18,849 bases of DNA, from assembly GCA_044361365.1 (NCBI GenBank), contig JBIKIW010000028.1, forward strand, positions 1 through 18,849. Direction: 5' to 3'. The notes below the pieces were generated by a model. The model searched no databases, was not told the DNA's origin, and was given only the letters and a program-made list of their open reading frames with translations. Positions within the stretch are counted from its first letter, which is position 1. Every line of letters starts with the position of its first letter. The translations under genes were made by a program, and so were the position numbers. The DNA comes from JBIKIW01 sp044361365 (GTDB lineage Bacteria; Patescibacteriota; JACMRA01). Below, piece after piece: positions 13,401 to 18,849 of this stretch.

Positions 13401-14514
13401 GTATCACCCGATAGATCCTCAATACAAAGATTGGACTTTGAATGTATATGGTGACGGCACTACCAAACTTGTACCCCCTGCAGACCTAAAACCTGGTGCG
13501 ACCTTACCTACAGAGCTAAAATTCAATGTAAAAGTTGGTGATGAGGCAGGTAATTTAGGAGAAGACGAATTTACTGTTAAATTCGATAAAAATGCAACTG
13601 TTGCTGAAGCTGCTCAAGCTCCTGGCACTTCCCATACCCGCATCACACCAGTAGTTACAAACCAAGTTAGAAGTTTTAAGGTAGAAGCTGGGGATAGGGC
13701 TGATGTAAATGCCTTGGAGGCAAATTTCAACAATAATACAATAATTCCTCCTAGTGAACCTTTTTCAACTACCAAAGGTTGGCTTCCATGGGAAGGATCG
13801 CAGAATTTTAACCAACTAATTAACGGTAGTCCCGAAAACATGAGTCACCACTTAGATGGTATGGTTAAATGGGCAAGGACAAATATAAATAACGGCGACG
13901 CTGAAACAAAAGAATTGGCAAGCTCAATTATTGAATTAGAAAAATTTGTTCACGGACTTCCAGATGACAAAGAAAAACAGGCTGTAGGATTTGCTCAAAC
14001 TGCTATGAAAGGCTTGATTGCAGCAGGAGAAGAAACTGACAAAACAAGAGCTGAAGGTTTAGCTAAAGCTGCACTAGAAAAATACTTTAATGAAACTCAA
14101 AAGTTACTGCCCTCAGGTGCTACTCAAGCAACGCAAAATAATTTCTTTTCTGGATTTTTGGGAACACTAGGAATGATTGCTCTAGGTGGAGCTGTAGGAT
14201 TTGCTCAAAGTAGGTATGGCTACGGCTTAGCAGCAGCAAGACCAGGACTAAATGGCTCTCCTGCAATTGCAGCGATACCAGTAAGGTTGGGAAGACCCGC
14301 AACCCCAGCAAGACCCGCAATTACTCTTAGGGACGAATGGATTAGACCTGCGGGAGCAAAAGATGCTTTATTCGGTGTAGGAGGTTTAGCACTTGGTTTG
14401 GCATTTTCAAATCCTTTATTCGGTGGAATAGGAATTGGTACAATATTAGGTAGAATTATAAACCAACGCTATAGGGGAGATGATCAAGGTCGTGGTCGTT
14501 ATCGACTTTGGTAA
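10462..14514 (+). CDS. Giant multi-TM protein with an Ig-like segment, unknown function
   Basis: I do not recognise this 1350-residue protein. There is no N-terminal signal peptide. Residues 1-230 are polar and helical. Glycine/alanine-rich hydrophobic segments lie at about 237-258, 406-427, 1229-1248 and 1302-1333. About 800 residues separate the second and third. That stretch contains two similar beta modules (about 463-497 and 571-603, sharing GD-L-VV), a Thr/Pro/Gln-rich linker (605-640), a glycine-rich stretch near 750-770, and a cadherin/Ig-like strand series (about 970-1043, ending DEAGNLGEDEFTVKFDK). A helical domain follows (1115-1215). The C-terminus has a Pro/Ala/Arg repeat and a very basic tail (NQRYRGDDQGRGRYR). 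Length, linkers and Ig-like strands suggest a membrane-anchored structural or surface protein; this is inference. The phosphatase gene follows at 22 bp. No Shine-Dalgarno sequence is present. Confidence 0.6.
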   Translation: MTLESFQNPEERNPNLPNLNLRNSLSAEINLSNNELNYGVFRDFTLGKNKLINEAINEYTDILSVLDNYSVSTPDQQKTGGWKEKIGQKFGDFKKAVTQNNIVKFTKRGIQTVGQVAQNSINDVRKGIVGSATVNAFGGSEKVVKSGFGYNSFYADTTEHVGKSVEGLEGKINSQIQQKWSNISHEDQNIIQNKILEIVKTANDFRQNLINAQGKTVTNYYGAKEEKLQTKGRLTTTGAITLASAAFGPLGYAAIAGRTIVNASIGEVKGLSEQTLKSQRENLEKGLVLEDLQNITLLLDNLGNQKISLATAETIRENFKKLNNKFLLTGQMEAEYLKIEAKLSPDLHPENFVPEGQEILQNSQNTNNLLSQFSNKLDATTAKVLGQEFIKTVESEFNDPKKRMLRIGMVVGASVAGLAFSAYIGRPALQGLYKTIFQHGETVTLPTQSGNIRLQSSHAPLDGYKVLSQQGDLLVVGKEGQTLPTDDEMRLAINKHFEQSPTIEGAKVSDFRTPDGKILEGVRTVAGKIDGKTGILIADQNNPVVSYDDTEIRFDKGTSGSGLNLEKYQDQTVIGKYGDQLVVADKNTSPQVIAELNRIEGIEKYNTSTTSPTTPQLGQNETSPIARGFVTPQQPVVQPATTTKGELLGFNTTDLSKLDATSRGGIGKLEIYAFDKDPNSPFNQMAARLKMSPEDTKAFVAVNGLYEKDGQLYTGVELKNTLIQKIQTGEIKPQDISTPEGINRVIQSYGIKSEGGMGVGVYGGNSADLAQAKAYFADVEALNQQFAREDKLILNPNDSRETTFNPNSPTATTDEADYGRRLAEIRNRNLRTVFGRGSEWQTNANTADTKAIEVYDGNGTIPQNRAGSNPIPPAEVANTPSKVNIFSLPTDPAIVSSQLNPGQEYNLSRNIFNGEPDVNRSVLSDLIRKSKGVVVGLDEIPTRVINPDYKETPPIPLAQSFSDNVVNGPEYYEVTGIFARYHPIDPQYKDWTLNVYGDGTTKLVPPADLKPGATLPTELKFNVKVGDEAGNLGEDEFTVKFDKNATVAEAAQAPGTSHTRITPVVTNQVRSFKVEAGDRADVNALEANFNNNTIIPPSEPFSTTKGWLPWEGSQNFNQLINGSPENMSHHLDGMVKWARTNINNGDAETKELASSIIELEKFVHGLPDDKEKQAVGFAQTAMKGLIAAGEETDKTRAEGLAKAALEKYFNETQKLLPSGATQATQNNFFSGFLGTLGMIALGGAVGFAQSRYGYGLAAARPGLNGSPAIAAIPVRLGRPATPARPAITLRDEWIRPAGAKDALFGVGGLALGLAFSNPLFGGIGIGTILGRIINQRYRGDDQGRGRYRLW

Positions 14515-14536
14515 AAATAAATTTTAAAATTAAAAT

Positions 14537-16282
14537 ATGTTAGATAAATTTAAAAATAAAATAAACGATTTTGTAGAAGGTCAAGCTAATAAAATCGAAA
14601 ATAAGACTCAGCAATCTTTTAAAGAAGCAGTAGCTTCAGGCAATCTTATTCAAGCTATGAATTTAGCTACAGTGCTTAGACAGCAAGGTAATGTTGAAGA
14701 GGCAATAAATGATTTAATACTATCCCAAACACATCCTACAATAACCAACCTATCCGACCTCCAAAAAGCCGTTGCCGAGCTAAAACCAGCAAATAGATTT
14801 CAGTCTCCATGGGGAAAAAAAGAAGCACTAAAACCATTATCAATAACACCAGAGGAAGAAAACGGTCTGGAAAATTTTGAAACTTTCGAAATATTTGCTG
14901 CAGCTGACTCAAAACAAATACCTGATAAATCTCATGAAAATCAAGATGCCCATTTTGAAGATACGGAAGCTGGAATTTTTATTCTTGCTGATGGGGTAAG
15001 CACTTTTCATGAAAATAAAGATGGCAAAGTTAACCATCCTAACAATATTAGCAAGGTTTCAGGTAAATTAGCTGACTGGACAGTTAAAGAACTTACTAAA
15101 AAAATACGAGATCTAAAATTAAAAGAAAACGATCCTGCTAAGCTAGAATATGCAATAGGCCAATTTGTAGCAAAAGATCTTAAAACTAGCGCAGAAAATT
15201 GGCTAAACAACAAGTCCAATAATCCAAAATCAGAAAAACCTGTTAGCACAACCCTCAACATTATGGTAAGGTGTGGTGACAACATGATTGTTCTAAATAT
15301 TGGTGACAGTATAGTTTTACACAAAAAAAACACTGGTGAAATTGACCTTATTACTGAAGTTCATAGTTCTGGAATCAATTTCTTATCTAGGTATCTTTAT
15401 AATGACACAACTTTTTATCCAAGCTTAACAGATGATGAAAAAAATAAACAAAGAAATAAAGTTATAAAAACTGCTGAGACTTTGCTATTTAAATATCCTG
15501 AAAAATTAGACGGTGATGACTTTGATGACAGCAAGTTGGAACCAGATGAGACAGAAGCTTTAGATTATGTAATTAATAAACTTATCGAGCCAGATCGTTT
15601 TGATGATATAAAAGACCATTTGATAGAACAACATAATGCTTCTGGTACAGCAATATCCAATTTAACAAAATATAAGGTTGCTTTAAGATATATAAGAAGT
15701 TATCACAACCCACCACATTATAGTGCTGCTGCACTAAACAGATATTTTCCAAAATACGCATCTCAGGTATCTTCATCTATAATCGACATATCAGACGGTG
15801 ATAAAATAATTTCGGCTAGTGACGGAATAGAAAATATTGGATTTAAAGATATTTTAGAATTTACCAATAGCTCAAGCTCAAATCTTAAAGAAATTGCTGA
15901 AGAGCTTGTAAAACAAGGCCAAATAACAAAGCCGCACGACGACTGTACCGTCCAAGTCCTAGAAATCAAAGCAATAACTCCTCCAGTAACTCCTTCCTCG
16001 CCAGACACCCTAGATCCCGTTGAGCAAGCTATTATAGTTGAAATTCATAATTGTGAATTTACCTTAGATGCTGGGGTAAAAGCCCAACCAGATCCCGAGC
16101 AAGCAAAAGAAATTTATTTGAAAGTGAAGGGAAATTCAAATTTTATTAATTCTGACAATAGCATAAATTTAGTTAACCTTAAAAAGAGTTTTAATACATA
16201 TGCAGAAGCAACATTATTAGATAGTGCTACATTCAATATAGACACTTTCGCTGATTCATGGACTCCTGATGATTATTTATAG
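14537..16282 (+). CDS. PPM/PP2C-type serine/threonine protein phosphatase with extra domains
   Basis: PPM phosphatases are metal-dependent (Mn/Mg) and remove phosphate from Ser/Thr residues. The 581-residue protein has every key motif of the fold: HENQDAHF (133-140, with D137), ILADGVS (149-155, D152-G153), VSTTLNIMVRCGDNMIVLNI with GDS (236-258, D257), ISASDGIENIGF (425-436, D429-G430) and PHDDCTVQVLE (466-476, D468-D469). Metal ligands are intact, so it should be active. Residues 1-85 form a helical region before the catalytic domain. Residues about 280-412 are an acidic, helical insert replacing the usual short link between the GDS and final DG motifs. Residues 480-581 are a Pro-rich linker and a C-terminal domain I do not recognise. 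No TM segment is seen. Its operon partner kinase, if any, is not in the window. Confidence 0.88.
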   Translation: MLDKFKNKINDFVEGQANKIENKTQQSFKEAVASGNLIQAMNLATVLRQQGNVEEAINDLILSQTHPTITNLSDLQKAVAELKPANRFQSPWGKKEALKPLSITPEEENGLENFETFEIFAAADSKQIPDKSHENQDAHFEDTEAGIFILADGVSTFHENKDGKVNHPNNISKVSGKLADWTVKELTKKIRDLKLKENDPAKLEYAIGQFVAKDLKTSAENWLNNKSNNPKSEKPVSTTLNIMVRCGDNMIVLNIGDSIVLHKKNTGEIDLITEVHSSGINFLSRYLYNDTTFYPSLTDDEKNKQRNKVIKTAETLLFKYPEKLDGDDFDDSKLEPDETEALDYVINKLIEPDRFDDIKDHLIEQHNASGTAISNLTKYKVALRYIRSYHNPPHYSAAALNRYFPKYASQVSSSIIDISDGDKIISASDGIENIGFKDILEFTNSSSSNLKEIAEELVKQGQITKPHDDCTVQVLEIKAITPPVTPSSPDTLDPVEQAIIVEIHNCEFTLDAGVKAQPDPEQAKEIYLKVKGNSNFINSDNSINLVNLKKSFNTYAEATLLDSATFNIDTFADSWTPDDYL

Positions 16283-16309
16283 ATTAAATAAAAAATTAAG
16301 TAAAATTCT

Positions 16310-17113
16310 ATGGAACAACCAAAAATTGAATCAGAAAAACTAACTACTAAGCTCTTAAATAGTCCAAAATTTACAGCCATTGAAGCTGCCCAAAAAAAGA
16401 AAGCATTTAATATAGCTAGAAGCGGTGATCCAGATCTCGATAAATTTAATAATTTAAAGCAAAGATTTTTGAAGATTTTAAATGGTGATAAAATAGTTTC
16501 TACACAGCTCGGGACACCGTTTGATATTTTTGTATCAAGATTAAGCGTTCCTGATATTACTAGGACAGTTTTATTGGCGGTGATTATGGGAAGTAACTCA
16601 AGTTATAGAGAATATTTTGTTCCTTTCGTTACAGACCCCAACCCAGACAACCGAGCCAGAAATATCCTAATCCTCCTAGACTTTGCCGAGGCTGTGATGG
16701 CGAGCGATTCTCAAGTAGATAGCTACCTCGCCTACCTAGCCAAAAACCAAACTCCACCCCTAACATTTAGTGAGTGGCAGAAAAGTCTGAGTTCAGCTCC
16801 AATAGGGTCTCCGCAAGCTATAATTCCATCAGCCCGAGAAACAACTCTAACTCCCGATCAAATCACACAATTTCGTAATTATGTAACTCGTAGGTTTATT
16901 TTTGAAGAACCTGGGGGACAAATTCCGCTGGCAGATGCGATGAGAGCGGCTGGATATACAGATCTAAGCAAATTCATAGACTTCCTTATTAAAAATACAA
17001 AATATCACATTGGAAAAGTTGGGGAAGATAACTTAAAAAAAGAATTATTTAAACTTAGAGTTGAAAGCACGCCCGCGATTATAAATTTATCCCAATATCA
17101 ATTAAGAAGCTAA
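16310..17113 (+). CDS. Hypothetical protein, phosphatase operon
   Basis: I do not recognise this 267-residue protein. It appears soluble and mostly helical. The N-terminal third is Lys-rich. The middle has two hydrophobic helices (about 84-93 and 118-131, including ILILLDFAEAVMAS), which look more like buried core than TM segments. A Pro/Ser linker (about 145-175) leads to a C-terminal helical domain (about 178-255). The base composition of 16630-16760 is a little more GC-rich than the surroundings. It starts 27 bp after the phosphatase stop and ends 4 bp before the next gene, so it is translated from the same message. No Shine-Dalgarno sequence is present. Its role is presumably tied to the phosphatase or the giant protein, from position only. 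Confidence 0.6.
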   Translation: MEQPKIESEKLTTKLLNSPKFTAIEAAQKKKAFNIARSGDPDLDKFNNLKQRFLKILNGDKIVSTQLGTPFDIFVSRLSVPDITRTVLLAVIMGSNSSYREYFVPFVTDPNPDNRARNILILLDFAEAVMASDSQVDSYLAYLAKNQTPPLTFSEWQKSLSSAPIGSPQAIIPSARETTLTPDQITQFRNYVTRRFIFEEPGGQIPLADAMRAAGYTDLSKFIDFLIKNTKYHIGKVGEDNLKKELFKLRVESTPAIINLSQYQLRS

Positions 17114-17117
17114 AAAT

Positions 17118-17768
17118 ATGAAAAACGAGTTACCATTCAACAGTTCTGAACAGGAAAATGAAAAATTTTTTGTCGATAGCGTTTTAGACTTTGCCCAACA
17201 AAAAGTCTATGAGTCAACACGAGGTAGTAAAGAAGATAAAGAAATTCGTAAATTTTTAATGACTGTTTTGAATCAAATAAACAACAACAATTTAAGTGAG
17301 TTAGCTGCAGTCAGAGAAGCTGCTAATCTTTTGAAATCTCCGTACACTTTTTACAACATTCTTTCTGGGAGTTCTGTTGAACGAAAAAGTTTAATTACCT
17401 CACTAATATCAGCTGGAGTCTTCACTAATACTGAAGCTACAAAAATTGAAGAGTCTGCTAGAAAATTTGCGGAAAAAATAAAAACTAATTTGCAGGGACT
17501 TAATGTAATTGACGATAATGGCAATGTTAACGGCAAAACAGAAGACGAATTAAGAAAGATAGGTGGAATTATTCAGGGTACTCCAGACATGACACCTGAA
17601 GAAATTAGAAAAGAAACCATAAATAGACTGCCGCCATGGGCGTTAGGTTTAATATCAGCATTTGCAATTATGGTTACAGTTAGTATGGGAGCTTACCTTA
17701 ATGGTTTAAGATCACCTGAAAACTCGACTACACCACCACAAACAAATCCCACCGAACAACAAAAATAA
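17118..17768 (+). CDS. Hypothetical C-terminally anchored membrane protein, phosphatase operon
   Basis: I do not recognise this 216-residue protein. The first roughly 170 residues are helical, charged and without hydrophobic segments. One TM helix (about 173-195, WALGLISAFAIMVTVSMGAY) lies near the C-terminus, followed by a roughly 20-residue Pro/Thr/Gln-rich tail. This is a tail-anchor-like layout that would place the large N-terminal domain in the cytoplasm, next to the PPM phosphatase. It may tether or regulate a cytoplasmic component at the membrane (inference). It starts 4 bp after the previous stop and ends 20 bp before the next gene. Confidence 0.62.
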   Translation: MKNELPFNSSEQENEKFFVDSVLDFAQQKVYESTRGSKEDKEIRKFLMTVLNQINNNNLSELAAVREAANLLKSPYTFYNILSGSSVERKSLITSLISAGVFTNTEATKIEESARKFAEKIKTNLQGLNVIDDNGNVNGKTEDELRKIGGIIQGTPDMTPEEIRKETINRLPPWALGLISAFAIMVTVSMGAYLNGLRSPENSTTPPQTNPTEQQK

Positions 17769-17788
17769 AAACTAAACACTTTGCCGAT

Positions 17789-18849
17789 ATGTTGGCAGAA
17801 AAAATACCAAAAATAAAAAGAGGAGAGCCTGAATTAGAACCACCAGTCGAACAAAAAGATGATGAAATGGTAGAGTTTGGATTTAGAAATATCCCTATCC
17901 GATCGGATCAAGAGGATCATCTAAACGAACTGGCAGCAACTCAAGAAAGTACCTACAACTTTGAAGATCCTCACGGTAAAATAGCTCAAACCCAGACTTT
18001 TCTTTTGACCAATTTTTTGGCTGAATTGGAGCAAGGCAAGCGTAGAGACATTCGAGTAGCTTTGATACTAGATTATCTAAGCAGCGTTTGGCTGACTTCT
18101 AAAGATATGGCTGGCAGTACAAAAGTTGACCATAGAGAGTTGTTTTCTGTTCGTGCAGTACCAAAAGCTGATTCTGATGGAATTTTTAATAGGCTTTTAG
18201 ATCATTACAGTATCCATGAAGAAATAAGAAATGATCAACAAACACATCGTTACGAGATAGACTTGCAATCCAAAACAGACAATCTTTTGCTCAGGTATGT
18301 TTCACCTTCTGGTGTAACTTTGGTAAAATATATTATTGAGAATTTCAAAGAAGAAATATATGTTTATCTTCTGAATTTGATAAAATGGGAGAAAGAGCTT
18401 TTGTACACCATGAACCCAGGTGTAGATAACGAGCGAGAAAAGTTTTTTTGGGCAAGATGGAGAGATAAGTCTTTTTATAATGAATTTATTCAGCTAGTTG
18501 TTGTTTTGCATAGTTTGCTGGGTTACTGTGATTTGTACAAAGATTTTCCAGAGTTGGTTATTTTTGAACAAGATAGGCACTTAGATGGATACAACGGAGT
18601 CAATCTCAATAAGCAATTTTTTGCTGGAAATTCTCCTTATAGTCAGCAGTCGCTTGCAGCTCGAGCAGAAGTAGTCAACTCTCTTGATACTCTTCGTGAG
18701 AAAATTTTAGCTAACCTAACCCTTTCAGAAAAGGAGCTTCTAGAAGATAGACTTCAGTCAAAACCAGTGGAAGAATTGCCTGTAATTGCAGGAACTAATT
18801 CAGCCGAAATCAGACGAAAAGTTGTGGCAAATGAAACAAAATTAACTGA
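17789..18849 (+). CDS. Hypothetical protein, partial (runs off the window)
   Basis: An open frame starts at ATG 17789 (MLAEKIPKIKRGEPELEPPV) and continues for 353 codons without a stop to the end of the window, so the 3' end is missing. I do not recognise it. The first 30 residues are charged and proline-rich and probably disordered. The remainder looks like a soluble, mixed helical protein with many aromatic and acidic residues. One hydrophobic stretch (FIQLVVVLHSLLGYC) is probably a buried helix. The frame is convincing from its length, its even codon use and its position 20 bp after the TM protein gene in the same operon. The TGA at the very end of the window is in another frame. Confidence 0.7.
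   Translation, partial: MLAEKIPKIKRGEPELEPPVEQKDDEMVEFGFRNIPIRSDQEDHLNELAATQESTYNFEDPHGKIAQTQTFLLTNFLAELEQGKRRDIRVALILDYLSSVWLTSKDMAGSTKVDHRELFSVRAVPKADSDGIFNRLLDHYSIHEEIRNDQQTHRYEIDLQSKTDNLLLRYVSPSGVTLVKYIIENFKEEIYVYLLNLIKWEKELLYTMNPGVDNEREKFFWARWRDKSFYNEFIQLVVVLHSLLGYCDLYKDFPELVIFEQDRHLDGYNGVNLNKQFFAGNSPYSQQSLAARAEVVNSLDTLREKILANLTLSEKELLEDRLQSKPVEELPVIAGTNSAEIRRKVVANETKLT

Noticed and set aside
1..18849. Recoding of TGA as glycine, as in some CPR lineages
   Set aside because: The long conserved frames contain no in-frame TGA and the gene at 9212 ends in TGA, so the standard code fits.

Overview
This is an AT-rich bacterial chromosome segment with a standard genetic code: one gene ends in TGA, and the long frames hold no in-frame TGA. 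Almost no gene has a recognisable Shine-Dalgarno sequence, and start codons follow A/T-rich leaders. Together with the divergent housekeeping genes (HrcA, IMP dehydrogenase, PRPP synthetase, chorismate synthase), a BRO-type gene and many genes of unknown function, this fits a Patescibacteria/CPR-like genome. That placement is an inference; no rRNA or marker set is present to prove it.

Layout. (1) 1-750: one orphan hypothetical gene on + with an uncertain start. (2) 797-6643, all on the minus strand, read from right to left: chorismate synthase aroC (4958-6643), a CPBP intramembrane protease (4197-4877), an IMP dehydrogenase/GMP reductase family enzyme (2725-4143), the heat-shock repressor hrcA (1703-2515), a broken BRO-family gene (877-1637) and a diverged second copy of the hrcA 3' end (797-873). 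(3) 6644-7605: a gene-free stretch packed with palindromic repeats, between divergent aroC and prs. (4) prs (7606-8556). (5) 8557-9211: a second repeat-packed stretch, between convergent genes. (6) Two small minus-strand hypothetical genes (9212-9838) behind a good sigma-70-like promoter. (7) 10100 to the window end: a compact plus-strand operon of at least six genes with gaps of 4-27 bp. It encodes a 117-aa protein, a 1350-aa multi-TM protein, a PPM/PP2C-type phosphatase with all metal-ligand motifs, a 267-aa protein, a 216-aa C-terminally anchored membrane protein, and a gene that runs off the window.

The most notable observations are these. The chorismate synthase carries a complete GNAT acetyltransferase domain of about 170 residues nested inside it. 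The same gene also has a REP-like palindrome inserted in frame, adding about 20 residues, and that palindrome belongs to the family scattered in the two intergenic clusters. Two palindrome families (A and B) show compensatory stem changes between copies. The hrcA 3' end is duplicated on either side of the BRO pseudogene. The phosphatase/giant membrane protein operon is the best candidate for an undescribed system: reversible phosphorylation linked to a large membrane-anchored protein. Its function cannot be read from the sequence.
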